DNA of 64,000 nt from an uncultured Ruminococcus sp. (GTDB taxonomy: Bacteria; Bacillota; Clostridia; Oscillospirales; Ruminococcaceae): contig CAJTYV010000011.1 of assembly GCA_910584195.1 (NCBI GenBank), positions 29,863 to 93,862 of the forward strand. The letters are read 5' to 3'. The translations under genes were made by a program, and so were the position numbers. Shown here piece after piece: positions 34,509 to 43,571 of the stretch (position 1 is its first letter; each line of letters opens with the position of its first letter). The notes below the pieces were generated by a model, which was not told the DNA's origin, made no database searches, and worked only from the letters and a program-made list of their open reading frames with translations.

Positions 34509-35213
34509 TTATAGTCCCTGCATTCTTTCAGGTTCATCATGGGCGTGTTCGTAGTCGTATTCGGGAGTAGTTTTATGAACCGGAAAAGTGTCCCGTGAAT
34601 TAAGGTCGACATCGCTCATTGTATCAGAGCTTGTTTTAATGATACGTTCGTAATTTTGCTGATATTCGTCCTTTATTTCACGTTGTTTTTTATCGAATTC
34701 CTGATTTATTCGCCGTTCGTTAAAGTGCGGAAATCCGCTCTGTGTTTCTAAATATGCGTACTGCTTATTTGAACGTATTGTAATAATACATAACGCCGCC
34801 GATAATATTGTCAGTAATCTGTTAAAGCTCAGATCTGTTGTCATCATGCCTAAAATCAGATCAAGGAAAGTTACCGACACAATATTGAATATGGCGCTGA
34901 TGACCTGAAATATAAGTGCGTACAAAGCATAGCTGTTCTTGTGCTTATAGCAGGAAAGTATTCCGAAAACGACAATCCCTGATTTCAGGATAAAAGTATC
35001 GAAAATTACTCCGGCGGCGTTTATTTCAGGCATCATTATTCCTGCAATCAAGCATATCAAGGCATAAGGCAGATAAATAGCTGCATATACTATAGTGACC
35101 CTGTTGTAGATCTTGGTGATACGGCGCATTGCGGTGTTGTTTTTAGCTATTTCATCCAATTTTGTCACTTCTTTCTGCAATTGTGCATAATATGTTATAT
35201 CCGTTCGGGACAT
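34509..35213 (-). CDS. Membrane protein with soluble C-terminal tail, unknown
   Basis: A 234-residue protein: about 35 cytoplasmic residues, four predicted membrane segments (about 36-60, 70-92, 95-117, 120-150) and an acidic, coiled-coil tail of about 75 residues (FDKKQREIKDEYQQNYE). I recognise no family. The start overlaps the yfcE stop by one base (TAATG), so it is cotranslated with the phosphodiesterase. Confidence 0.68.
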   Translation of the reverse strand: MSRTDITYYAQLQKEVTKLDEIAKNNTAMRRITKIYNRVTIVYAAIYLPYALICLIAGIMMPEINAAGVIFDTFILKSGIVVFGILSCYKHKNSYALYALIFQVISAIFNIVSVTFLDLILGMMTTDLSFNRLLTILSAALCIITIRSNKQYAYLETQSGFPHFNERRINQEFDKKQREIKDEYQQNYERIIKTSSDTMSDVDLNSRDTFPVHKTTPEYDYEHAHDEPERMQGL

Positions 35214-35695
35214 TAAATATCTGCGATATTTGTTACAATACCGGCAGGAGAAATGTCGATGTGTCCGAAAGAAGGTTTTGTTCCGTCATGAGGACATGAA
35301 GCGCTTCCCGGATTGAGGATATACAATCCGTCCTCAAACTTATTGAAGCGGACGTGAGTGTGACCGTAAAGAACTATATCGCAGCCGTTTTCCTTAGCGG
35401 TTCGCTTAATTATTTCAAGGTCGTTTTTTACGGCGAATAAGTGACCGTGTGAGGCGAAAATTTTATGTTCGCCGATCGGCAGTATCACAAATCCGGGACT
35501 AAGGCTGCCCCAGTCACAGTTTCCTGCTGCATGAAGCACTTTAGGAGCGTATTCCGGATGTTCGGTGATAAAGCTGTCAAGCTCGCGTTCGCCGTCACCG
35601 AGGTGAAAGAACCAATCGGCATCGGAGTTACGCAGAAAAACGGTATCTATCGCCTGTCTGCTGCCGTGAGTATCGGAAATCGCAATAATTCGCAT
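35213..35695 (-). CDS. yfcE: YfcE/MJ0936-type metallophosphodiesterase
   Basis: A 160-residue calcineurin-fold phosphoesterase. Metal-binding motifs are present: SDTHGS (Asp, His), HLGDGE, AAGNCDW, and VLYGHTHVRFNKF with NPGSASCPHDG at the end. Family members cleave phosphodiesters such as bis-p-nitrophenyl phosphate in vitro; physiological substrate unknown. Driven by a near-perfect minus-strand promoter at 35748-35776. Confidence 0.92.
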   Translation of the reverse strand: MRIIAISDTHGSRQAIDTVFLRNSDADWFFHLGDGERELDSFITEHPEYAPKVLHAAGNCDWGSLSPGFVILPIGEHKIFASHGHLFAVKNDLEIIKRTAKENGCDIVLYGHTHVRFNKFEDGLYILNPGSASCPHDGTKPSFGHIDISPAGIVTNIADI

Positions 35696-35747
35696 AAGTA
35701 AAACCTCCGAAGTGAGAGCTTTTTAAAAAGTTCTGAAATTTAAATTA

Positions 35748-35776
35748 ATTATAACATAATATTGACAAAATGTCAA
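35748..35776 (-). promoter_or_regulatory. Consensus promoter of yfcE
   Basis: TTGACA, 17 bases, TATAAT on the minus strand. Its -35 overlaps the short dyad TTGACAAAATGTCAA (35762-35776), right before the ribosome site of the plus-strand gene at 35789, so expression of the two divergent units may be linked. Confidence 0.8.
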
Positions 35777-35788
35777 GGAGGATCTCAT

Positions 35789-36037
35789 ATGAGCAACAAT
35801 ATTGATAAAAATCAGCTTCAGGGACTTCTGAATGCGGTAAGCAAAAAAATAGGCATTCCGCCCGAACAGCTTAAAAAGGAACTGGAGGAAGGCAAATTCG
35901 ACAGCGCGTTATCGGCGATGAGTCCCAATGAATCAGCGAAATTTCAACAGGCAGTTAAGAATCCGAAGCTCATAGAGAAGCTTATGAGTACTCCGCAGGC
36001 GAAAGCGCTGTACAATAAAATAAGCGGCGGAAAATAG
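35789..36037 (+). CDS. Small helical protein of 82 residues, unknown
   Basis: A soluble, helical protein starting MSNNIDKNQLQGLLNAVSKK with a later MSPNESAKFQQAVKNPKLIE. I do not know the family; such proteins are seen next to BofA-like genes only by analogy here. AAGGAGG lies seven bases before the ATG. First of four closely spaced genes (gaps 8, 20 and -4 bases) that end in a BofA-like protein. Confidence 0.7.
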   Translation: MSNNIDKNQLQGLLNAVSKKIGIPPEQLKKELEEGKFDSALSAMSPNESAKFQQAVKNPKLIEKLMSTPQAKALYNKISGGK

Positions 36038-36045
36038 GTGATATT

Positions 36046-36414
36046 TTGGATGATGTAATGGGTAGGATAACCGATATTCTAAAAGACGAGGAGAGCCTCC
36101 GTCAGCTTTCGGAGCTGGCGGAAATGCTTAAATCTGGAGATACCGCAGGTACAGTTTCTGAACCTGAAAATTGCGGTAAATCAGAAAATAACGGTTGTTC
36201 GGGTGAAATGCCAGATATGGAAATGATGCTTAAGCTTACAAGTCTTGCTGGAGCGATGAACAGCAGCGATAAAAACACTGAGTTACTGCTTGCTCTTCGT
36301 CCGCATTTGGGGATGGCAGCTCAGCAGAGACTTGACAAAGCGGTTAAGCTTCTCAGACTGCTTTCGGTATACGAGGCTGCGAAGGAATCGGGAATGTTGA
36401 ATAATTTAATTTAA
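36046..36414 (+). CDS. Acidic helical protein, unknown
   Basis: A 122-residue acidic protein with two helical parts, DILKDEESLRQLSELAEMLK at the start and RLDKAVKLLRLLSVYEAAKE near the end, around a low-complexity middle containing several Cys (C42, C50). A TTG start at 36046 follows AGGTGAT; an ATG four codons later lacks a ribosome site. No function recognised; second of the four-gene set. Confidence 0.65.
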   Translation: MDDVMGRITDILKDEESLRQLSELAEMLKSGDTAGTVSEPENCGKSENNGCSGEMPDMEMMLKLTSLAGAMNSSDKNTELLLALRPHLGMAAQQRLDKAVKLLRLLSVYEAAKESGMLNNLI

Positions 36415-36434
36415 TTAAGACCGGAGGTTGGAGC

Positions 36435-36659
36435 GTGTCTGTTTATGAAAAATGCCGAGAGAATAAAAACGGAGTACAGGCAGCTCCGAAGATAGCGGGA
36501 ACTGAGGGAGAACAGCGAAATATCGGAAACAGCCTTATTGCGGGAATTGACAGAGATACGCTGCTTACGGCGGCTGTAATGCTTCTCATGATTAGGAACG
36601 GCGGCGATATAAGGCTTATATTGGCCCTCGGATATATTATAATAGGCGGTGAAAAATGA
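36435..36659 (+). CDS. Small membrane-associated protein, unknown
   Basis: A 74-residue protein with a polar first half and one or two short hydrophobic segments (TLLTAAVMLLMIRNG, LILALGYIIIGG). GTG start preceded by GGAGGTTGGAG. Its stop overlaps the next ATG by four bases (ATGA), so it is translated together with the BofA-like gene. It resembles the hydrophobic spore-associated small proteins often seen in clostridia, without firm match. Confidence 0.6.
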   Translation: MSVYEKCRENKNGVQAAPKIAGTEGEQRNIGNSLIAGIDRDTLLTAAVMLLMIRNGGDIRLILALGYIIIGGEK

Positions 36660-36910
36660 GTACTGAAATGATATTCTATCTTATCTGCGGAATATCTGCG
36701 GCGATAATGCTGATATACTACATAAAAAGGAGAAGGCGGCTGATTTCCGCTTTTTTCGGCGTATTTTCCGGACTTGCCGCGCTTTTTATCATGAATCGTT
36801 TTGGCGGCGCTATAGGCGGTGACTTGCCTTTGAACACCTTTAACGTTTGCGGAAGCATGATTCTCGGAATACCTTTTGTTGCTTTGATGATAATTATAAA
36901 ATATTTATAA
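36656..36910 (+). CDS. BofA-like membrane protein
   Basis: An 84-residue protein with two hydrophobic segments and the BofA-type ending: FGGAIGGDLPLNTFNVCGSM then GIPFVALMIIIKYL. In B. subtilis BofA holds the SpoIVFB protease inactive until SpoIVB signals from the forespore. SpoIVB is present here at 17133. Similarity is in size, topology and the terminal motif, so the assignment is probable, not certain. Confidence 0.72.
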   Translation: MSTEMIFYLICGISAAIMLIYYIKRRRRLISAFFGVFSGLAALFIMNRFGGAIGGDLPLNTFNVCGSMILGIPFVALMIIIKYL

Positions 36911-36925
36911 ATTCCAAATAATATA

Positions 36926-36954
36926 TTGACTTTTTATGTGTAATATGCTATAAT
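36926..36954 (+). promoter_or_regulatory. Promoter of the nucleoside phosphorylase gene
   Basis: TTGACT, 17 bases, TATAAT. Confidence 0.8.
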
Positions 36955-37002
36955 AAAATAAATAAATATTTCAGCAGTAAAAATAGCAAGGCGGTGAAAA
37001 TT

Positions 37003-38283
37003 TTGAATGCGGTTGATATAATTAACAAAACTAAAAAAAATATTTCACTCACAGAAGAGGAGATAAAATATCTTGTAAACGGATATGTTTCGGGAGAAAT
37101 TCCCGATTATCAGATGTCGGCATGGCTTATGGCAGTGTGTCTGAACGGTCTTACTGACGAGGAAACGGTTTCCCTGACGCTTGCTATGCGTGACAGCGGA
37201 GATATACTCGATCTCAGCTGCATTAAAAAAACTACGGTCGATAAGCACAGCACAGGCGGAGTTGGCGATAAAACAAGTCTTATTATAGGTCCTGCCGCCG
37301 CTGCATGCGGTATTGCCGTGCCGAAAATGTCAGGGCGCGGTCTTGGTCATACTGGCGGAACTATTGATAAGCTCGAAAGTATCGAGGGATTCCGTGTTGA
37401 ACTGCCTTTTTCCGAATTTACTGACATTGTAAATAAAACAGGATTTTCAATAATTTCACAGAGCGGAAAGCTTTGTCCGGCAGATAAAAAAATTTATTCT
37501 CTGCGTAATTCAACCGGAACGGTAGACAGCATTCCTCTTATCTGCGCAAGTATCATGAGCAAGAAGCTTGCCTTGAATGCAGATTGCCTGCTGCTTGATG
37601 TTAAGTGCGGCAGCGGCGCTTTTATGAAAACTCCCGGGGATGCGGAGAAGCTTGGCAGACTTATGGAAAAGGTTGGCAGATCGGCAGGTAAGAAAGTGCG
37701 TGCCGTCGTGACTGATATGAACACTCCTCTCGGCTGCTGTATAGGAAATTCTTTGGAGATTAGGGAAGCCGTAGAATTGCTTCGCGGTAATATTAAGGGA
37801 CGTCTTTATCAGGTGTGCGTCACGCTTACGGCAAATATGCTTGAATTAGCGGGGAAAGGCAGCCTTTCCGAGTGCAGAGCAATGGCGGAGGAAGCGATTG
37901 CATCGGGCAGAGCGCTGACGGTTCTTAAAGAAACCATTAAGCTTCAGGGTGGAGACGACAGTATATTCAATGACGAAAAATTTTTCCGTGCGGCTAAATA
38001 CAGCCATGTCATATATGCTCCGAGAGATGTTGAAGTGATTTCGGTAAACGCTGAAGAACTTGGTATGGCAAGTCTTATTTTGGGAGCCGGAAGAATAAAT
38101 AAGGATGACGAGATAGACTATTCTGCCGGTATTGTACTGGAATTTGAACCCGGAGACAAGATCTCGATGGATGCACCTCTCATGACGCTTTATTCGGATT
38201 GTGTAAGCGACTTTTCCGAGGCGGCTTTGAGAGCGTATAACGCTTTGCAGTTTAAGACTTTGACAGGAATGGCGCTGACTTGA
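37003..38283 (+). CDS. pdp: Pyrimidine-nucleoside phosphorylase
   Basis: A 426-residue enzyme that splits uridine, thymidine and deoxyuridine with phosphate to base and (deoxy)ribose-1-phosphate in salvage. Phosphate-binding KHSTGGVGDKTS (about 80) and SGRGLGHTGGT (about 108) are intact, with SGKLCPADKKIYSLR and the Lys-bearing MSKKLALNADCLLLDVK. A TTG at 37003 is favoured because the protein then begins in register with relatives (M-x-x-VDII); GGCGGTG lies six bases upstream. A GTG three codons earlier is the alternative. Monocistronic by its promoter. Confidence 0.94.
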   Translation: MNAVDIINKTKKNISLTEEEIKYLVNGYVSGEIPDYQMSAWLMAVCLNGLTDEETVSLTLAMRDSGDILDLSCIKKTTVDKHSTGGVGDKTSLIIGPAAAACGIAVPKMSGRGLGHTGGTIDKLESIEGFRVELPFSEFTDIVNKTGFSIISQSGKLCPADKKIYSLRNSTGTVDSIPLICASIMSKKLALNADCLLLDVKCGSGAFMKTPGDAEKLGRLMEKVGRSAGKKVRAVVTDMNTPLGCCIGNSLEIREAVELLRGNIKGRLYQVCVTLTANMLELAGKGSLSECRAMAEEAIASGRALTVLKETIKLQGGDDSIFNDEKFFRAAKYSHVIYAPRDVEVISVNAEELGMASLILGAGRINKDDEIDYSAGIVLEFEPGDKISMDAPLMTLYSDCVSDFSEAALRAYNALQFKTLTGMALT

Positions 38284-38314
38284 CATTTGGAAACAATTCT
38301 TTTTATATGTTTCC

Positions 38315-38343
38315 TTGACGGCTTGCATAAAATGTGCTATAAT
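38315..38343 (+). promoter_or_regulatory. Promoter of the zinc-ribbon gene
   Basis: TTGACG, 17 bases, TATAAT, about 30 bases ahead of the ATG. Confidence 0.8.
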
Positions 38344-38373
38344 TAATACATCAACTTTAGGAGGTATATACCA

Positions 38374-38868
38374 ATGGGATTTAAAGAAACTGTTATCAAC
38401 ATTGCTGAAAAAGTCGGCGATACCGTTGATAAGGGAATTAACATGAGCAAAGACAGTTACAATAAGATGACTGAAAAGAATCGTATCAAGAAAGAGCTGA
38501 ATCGTCTTAATACGGAAATAAATAATATCTTTGTTTCCGTTGGAAGAAGACTTTACAGCGAAAATCCCGAGAATGAGCAGTTTAAAACAGTTTTCGGAGA
38601 GGTGAATTCTAAGGAAACGGAAATTGCAGAGCTTAAGCAGCAGCTCAGCGTCATTGAGGGTGCGGCGGTATGTTCCGTTTGCGGAGAAACTGTGCAGAAA
38701 GGCGAAGCGGCGTGTTCAAAGTGCGGCGCAAAGGTAGACGCAGGAAATGAAAAAGCCGAAGTTGAAATTGTTGAGGCGGAAGAAGTTGTCTATTGCAGTC
38801 AATGCGGAGCTAAGCTTGAGAGCAGCGCAAAATTCTGCAATCAGTGCGGAGCGAAAATCAAAGATTGA
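38374..38868 (+). CDS. Double zinc-ribbon protein with helical N-terminus
   Basis: A 164-residue cytosolic protein. Residues 1-90 are helical and charged (NRIKKELNRLNTEINNIFVS). Two zinc ribbons follow: VCSVCGETVQKGEAACSKCG (about 103-122) and YCSQCGAKLESSAKFCNQCG (about 140-160), each with two C-x2-C knuckles. Such proteins are common in clostridia but their partners are unknown. AGGAGG precedes the ATG. Confidence 0.85.
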   Translation: MGFKETVINIAEKVGDTVDKGINMSKDSYNKMTEKNRIKKELNRLNTEINNIFVSVGRRLYSENPENEQFKTVFGEVNSKETEIAELKQQLSVIEGAAVCSVCGETVQKGEAACSKCGAKVDAGNEKAEVEIVEAEEVVYCSQCGAKLESSAKFCNQCGAKIKD

Positions 38869-38889
38869 TTTTTCCGTAAAATAATTATT

Positions 38890-38924
38890 AGCGTCGGTAT
38901 ATGCGCCGGCGCTTTGTTTTTTAT
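38890..38924 (+). terminator. Terminator of the zinc-ribbon gene
   Basis: AGCGTCGG pairs with CCGGCGCT (one G-T pair), followed by TTGTTTTTTATT. Confidence 0.8.
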
Positions 38925-39326
38925 TAGTATAGCTTTATTTATGAGGTTAAAGAAATCTACTCTTGGAATATTGTTAAAAGTTAATTAGCAAGATTTGACC
39001 GATTGGATAATTTATAGCAAAAAACGACTTGAAATGTTCACAAAAACGTAATAAAATATAAATAACAAAAGCAAATGAAATTCACAAAAAAGTTTTTAGA
39101 ATAAACGTTAATTAGTAAATATAAGTATCTAAAGCTTTTGAAGAATTTTATTGACCGGCTGCATCAGAGGGAAATCAGCATATATGCTGGTTTGATCGCA
39201 GTATTTACGCTAAACGCAAAAGTTGCACAGAAATGACAATATTTTGTATGCGGCAGTGTTTAGTACCATTGTTTAACTAAAATAAGCGGCTCTGAAATGA
39301 GCCAAAGAAAGTGAGGAATGATACAC
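38925..39326. other. Leader and promoter region of the xylanase gene
   Basis: About 400 AT-rich bases without a gene. A possible promoter is TTGAAA at 39029-39034 with a 17-base spacer and TAAAAT at 39052-39057, which would give a leader of about 265 bases. The leader has CAGCATATATGCTG (39177-39190), a small perfect stem. No riboswitch family was recognised. The ribosome site GTGAGG is close to the second ATG of the frame. Confidence 0.45.
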
Positions 39327-42300
39327 ATGAAAAATGGCTTTTTTAAAAAAATAGTCACATGTATGGTAAGCGGATTTATGTGTTTAACCATGCTTCCAAA
39401 CGTGCCAAATTCTTTTGCAGCAAATGTTGGCGACAAGCTAAGCGTCGGCAACGGTACGAATCAGCATAAGGGCAACTGCGATGGTTACAGCTATGAGGTC
39501 TGGATTGACACCACCGGCGGAAGCGGTTCTATGACACTCGGTCAGGGTGCTGCTTTCACTGCGGAGTGGAACGCAAGCGTTAGCAGCGGTAATTTTCTTG
39601 CTCGCCGCGGCTTGGACTTCGGTTCCCAGAAGAAAGCTACCGATTATCCATACATCGGTATGGACTATGAAGCTGACTATCGTCAGACCGGCAGCGCAAG
39701 CGGTAACTCACGTCTTTGCGTATACGGCTGGTTCCAGAACAAGAACGCCGGCAACGTACCGCTCGTTGAGTATTACATCATTGAGGACTGGGTAGACTGG
39801 TGTCCGGATGCCAGCGGCAAGATGGTTACCATCGATGGCGCACAGTACAAGATTTTCCAAATGGATCACACCGGTCCGACTATAAACGGCGGCAGCGAGA
39901 CCTTTAAGCAGTATTTCAGTGTCCGTCAGCAGAAGAGAACTTCCGGTCATATTACTGTTTCCGATCACTTCAAGGCATGGGCAGACGAAGGTTGGGGCAT
40001 CGGTAACCTTTATGAGGTTGCTCTGAATGCTGAAGGCTGGCAGAGCAGCGGTGTTGCAGATGTCAAAAAGCTTGATGTTTACACCGATCCTGATAAACGT
40101 GATCCGATTATTGACGTTGGAGGCGATACGCCTTCCACTCCTACCGTTGAACCCGATTCAAAGGGATACTATTTCAACGAGGACTTTGAGAACGGTTCAG
40201 GCGACTGGACTTCAAGAGGCGATGCGAAACTTACTTCCGACAGCAGTAATTATTACAGCGGAAAGAAGTCCATATTGGTAACCGGCAGAGCTGACACATG
40301 GCAGGGTGCCGCAATTGAGCTTGATTCCAATGCTTTTGTTCCCGGCAATACCTATAGCTTCGGTACCGCGATCCTTCAGAAGAGCGGCTCTACAGAGGAA
40401 GCTAAACTTACTCTCCAGTATACTCTTAACGGTGAAGAAAATTACGATACTGTAGCTTCTGCTGATGCGGCAAGCGGCAAGTGGACAAAGCTTGAGAATA
40501 CCGCTTATACAATTCCGGCAGGCGCAACAAACCTCCTCCTTTACGTTGAAACCGACAGTACGAACGATTTCTATATTGATGATGCTACAGGTGCTGTAAA
40601 GGGTACGTCCGTTAACATTACGACAGGCGGCGGCACGGTTTCGGGCAGCAGCACTCCTTCAAATCCTGTAGAACCGGAAAATCCGCCTGTTGAAGTGGGT
40701 GATGCGGGTCTTAAAGATATATTCTCCAAATATTTCAGATTCGGTACATGTGTAAGCCCCAACGAGCTTAATACAGGTGCAGATTTTATCAAAAAGAATT
40801 ATAACAGCATTACTCCTGAAAATGAGCTTAAACCCGATGCGCTGCTTCAGCAGCAGGCTTCAATTTCGGGCGGCGACAACACTCATGCGGTAGTTTCACT
40901 TGACAGAGCTGCACAAACGCTTAAATTTTGTGAGGATAACAATATTCCGCTTCGCGGTCATACGTTTGTATGGTACAGCCAGACTCCCGATTGGTTCTTC
41001 CGTGAGGGATTCCAGAGCGGCGGCGCATATGTTTCGGCTGATATAATGAACAAGCGTCTTGAGAATTTCATTAAGGATACGTTTGAAGCTCTTGCAACCG
41101 AGTATCCGAAACTTGACGTATATTCTTACGATGTGTGCAACGAGCTTTTCCTCAATGACGGCGGTGGACTCAGACCGGCAGGCGATGCAGGTTCGGGCGG
41201 TTCTAACTGGACACGTATTTACAGTGACGACAGCTTTATCATCAACGCATTTAAGTATGCAAGAAAGTATGCTCCGGCAGGGTGCAAGCTTTATATCAAC
41301 GATTATAACGAATATATTACAGCTAAAACTAACGATATTTACGATATAGCAATGAAACTCAAGGAGCAGGGACTCATTGACGGAATTGGCATGCAGTCTC
41401 ACCTTGCTACAAATTATCCCTCCGCATCTCTTTATAAAACAGCTCTTAAAAAGTTCCTCAGCACAGGTCTTGAGGTTCAGATAACAGAGCTTGATATTAC
41501 GGTTTCCGATAACGATACAGCCGGTCAGACGGCATTATATAAGGCTATTTTTGAAATGGCTATGGAAAATTCGGCTAACATCCCTACAGTTACAATTTGG
41601 GGTACATGCGATAATTATAGCTGGCGTGCAAGTCAGAATCCCCTTTTATTCAGTCAGGGTTATCAGCCTAAAGATCCTTATAATGCGATAGTAGGTCTTG
41701 TTGATCCTTCAGACATCGGTTCGCCTTCGGACGATCCCGTTGTTAAACCCACAACGCCTTCTGTAGATCCGGGTCTTGCAGTAACTGTTTGGGGCGATGC
41801 GAACTGTGACGGAAAAGTTACTATTGCTGACTCTACGGCTATTCTTCAAGCTCTTGGAAACCCCGACAAATATGGACTTTCCAAACAAGGTGCGATAAAT
41901 GCCGATTGCTGTAATCCGGGGGACGGCGTTCTTCCAAGTGATGCTCTTGCAATTCAGAAGTTAGATGCTAAGATTATTGATAAACTTCCTGAGGGAAATA
42001 TAACTTCAAATCCTTCAGCTACTACACCCTCATCACAGAATAACGGCAGTTTTAAAAGCTCTTTCGACTCATCCGCTGACGGATGGGTCGGCAGAGGCGA
42101 TGCTTCCGTAGTTCTCGATTCGGATAACTATTATTCCGGAAAATCTCTTTTTGTAAGCGGACGTACCGATAATTGGCACGGTGCAGCTATTGAACTTGAT
42201 TCAAGCAAGTTCGTTCCGGGAAATTCCTACAGCTTCTCAGCCGCTGTAATGCAGAAAAGCGGTTCTGCAACAGAAATGAAGATAACTCTTCAGTATACCC

Positions 42301-43217
42301 TGAACGGCGAGGATAATTATGACGAAGTCGCTTCAGCGAGTGTAAATAATGGCGAATGGACAAAGCTTGAAAATACGTCCTTTGAAATTCCTGCCGGAGC
42401 TGAAAATATGGTTCTCTATTTTGAAGCCCCCGATAGTCTTACGGATTTTTATGTTGACGAAGTGCAGTGCGATAAGGCTGGTACAAAGTCATCTGTAGTA
42501 ACAGGAAAGGGTACTGTTGCGGCAGGATCATCAGGTCCTGTTGTAACGCCCCCGACAGAAGGCGGCGTGGACATTTCATGGATAGATCCTACAAAGCCTA
42601 TGGTAGCTATTTCTTTCGATGACGGTGCGTCACCTGCTACAGGCAACAGAATTATAAATGCGCTTGATAAGTCCGGATTCCATGCAACATTTTTCTATGT
42701 TGGCGATTGGATTAAAGGCACTGACGGCGAAAACGAAGTAAAGAATGCTTATGCAAAGGGTATGGAGATTGCAAACCATACAACATCGCATCCTTATCTT
42801 ACACAGAAATCCGCTTCCGAGATTCGTTCAGAGGTTGATACTACATTTAACAAGCTTAAGAGTATTACAGGTGCAGAGCCTTCAAAGCTTCTCAGACTTC
42901 CGTACCTTGCATCGAATGAGACTGTACAGTCTACGCTTAGCGATTATGGTCTTATAACATGTTCGATAGATACTCAGGATTGGAACGGCGCTACCAAAGA
43001 TCAAATGGTTAGTAAGATAAAGAGCGCAATGAATGACGGTTCACTCAATGGAGCTATAGTTCTTTGCCATGAGACATATGATTCCACGGCAAGTGCAATC
43101 GAGGAACTTTGTCCTTATCTTAAGAGTCAGGGCTGGCAGGTTGTAACTATTTCGGAGCTTGCTGCTGTAAAGGGTAAGACACTTGGCGGCGGTCAGATCT
43201 ATACAAAGATCAACTGA
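39327..43217 (+). CDS. Cellulosomal GH11-CBM22-GH10-dockerin-CBM22-CE4 xylanase/esterase
   Basis: A 1296-residue secreted enzyme that should degrade xylan and remove its acetyl groups. After a signal peptide (to about residue 32) come: GH11 (about 37-250; Glu148 in PLVEYYIIEDW and Glu236 in NAEGWQSSG as nucleophile and acid/base), CBM22 (about 280-430), GH10 (about 460-790; acid/base Glu606 in DVCNELF, nucleophile Glu721 in VQITELDI), an internal dockerin (about 822-889), a second CBM22 (about 907-1052) and a CE4 NodB-like esterase (about 1087-1285; SFDDG and NHTTSHP metal motifs). The ATG at 39327 is chosen from its distance to GTGAGG. It is transcribed alone. Confidence 0.95.
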   Translation: MKNGFFKKIVTCMVSGFMCLTMLPNVPNSFAANVGDKLSVGNGTNQHKGNCDGYSYEVWIDTTGGSGSMTLGQGAAFTAEWNASVSSGNFLARRGLDFGSQKKATDYPYIGMDYEADYRQTGSASGNSRLCVYGWFQNKNAGNVPLVEYYIIEDWVDWCPDASGKMVTIDGAQYKIFQMDHTGPTINGGSETFKQYFSVRQQKRTSGHITVSDHFKAWADEGWGIGNLYEVALNAEGWQSSGVADVKKLDVYTDPDKRDPIIDVGGDTPSTPTVEPDSKGYYFNEDFENGSGDWTSRGDAKLTSDSSNYYSGKKSILVTGRADTWQGAAIELDSNAFVPGNTYSFGTAILQKSGSTEEAKLTLQYTLNGEENYDTVASADAASGKWTKLENTAYTIPAGATNLLLYVETDSTNDFYIDDATGAVKGTSVNITTGGGTVSGSSTPSNPVEPENPPVEVGDAGLKDIFSKYFRFGTCVSPNELNTGADFIKKNYNSITPENELKPDALLQQQASISGGDNTHAVVSLDRAAQTLKFCEDNNIPLRGHTFVWYSQTPDWFFREGFQSGGAYVSADIMNKRLENFIKDTFEALATEYPKLDVYSYDVCNELFLNDGGGLRPAGDAGSGGSNWTRIYSDDSFIINAFKYARKYAPAGCKLYINDYNEYITAKTNDIYDIAMKLKEQGLIDGIGMQSHLATNYPSASLYKTALKKFLSTGLEVQITELDITVSDNDTAGQTALYKAIFEMAMENSANIPTVTIWGTCDNYSWRASQNPLLFSQGYQPKDPYNAIVGLVDPSDIGSPSDDPVVKPTTPSVDPGLAVTVWGDANCDGKVTIADSTAILQALGNPDKYGLSKQGAINADCCNPGDGVLPSDALAIQKLDAKIIDKLPEGNITSNPSATTPSSQNNGSFKSSFDSSADGWVGRGDASVVLDSDNYYSGKSLFVSGRTDNWHGAAIELDSSKFVPGNSYSFSAAVMQKSGSATEMKITLQYTLNGEDNYDEVASASVNNGEWTKLENTSFEIPAGAENMVLYFEAPDSLTDFYVDEVQCDKAGTKSSVVTGKGTVAAGSSGPVVTPPTEGGVDISWIDPTKPMVAISFDDGASPATGNRIINALDKSGFHATFFYVGDWIKGTDGENEVKNAYAKGMEIANHTTSHPYLTQKSASEIRSEVDTTFNKLKSITGAEPSKLLRLPYLASNETVQSTLSDYGLITCSIDTQDWNGATKDQMVSKIKSAMNDGSLNGAIVLCHETYDSTASAIEELCPYLKSQGWQVVTISELAAVKGKTLGGGQIYTKIN

Positions 43218-43260
43218 TTTATATTTAAGTTAATTCCTAATTAATTATCCCAAAATACAG

Positions 43261-43290
43261 AAAAACCTCCGATATCCGGAGGTTTTTCTG
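43261..43290 (+). terminator. Terminator of the xylanase gene
   Basis: CCTCCG/CGGAGG stem continued by A5/T5, with T run after it; 44 bases past the stop. Confidence 0.85.
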
Positions 43291-43571
43291 CGTTATGCCG
43301 TTTAAATATTGCTCCACCAATTAAACATTGCTAAAAGACACAGTAAAAAATCAAATTTATCAAGGATGATGACGAAAGCATACTGACGTATGTTGAGGAG
43401 AAAGACGCAGAGAAAGTTGGTTTTTGACAAGTATTGACGGCAAGGTTTAGTTGGGGGAGCAATATAATCAATTTTTTAAGGCAGCATCGTGCAAATTCTG
43501 TGCAGTGCTGCATTAATAACAATATAAAAACAGCGTCCGCATGATACGGACGCCGCTTTTATTTTATAACA
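43291..43571. repeat. Repeat-rich convergent spacer (includes GGCAGC element, copy 3)
   Basis: From 43375 to 43455 runs an inverse-oriented relative of the interior motif (AGCATACTGACGTATGTTG), then at 43480-43513 GGCAGCATCGTGCA, AATTC and TGTGCAGTGCTGC fold into a compact hairpin. The same GCACAAATTCTGTGCAGTG core is found at 63911. The hairpin at 43533-43553 (GCGTCCG/CGGACGC), with a minus-strand T run, terminates hydA. No gene is seen. Confidence 0.55.

Noticed and set aside
39177..39230. Possible c-di-GMP riboswitch before the xylanase gene
   Set aside because: A GCTGGTTTGATCGCA stretch recalled the family, but the conserved core and second stem are missing.
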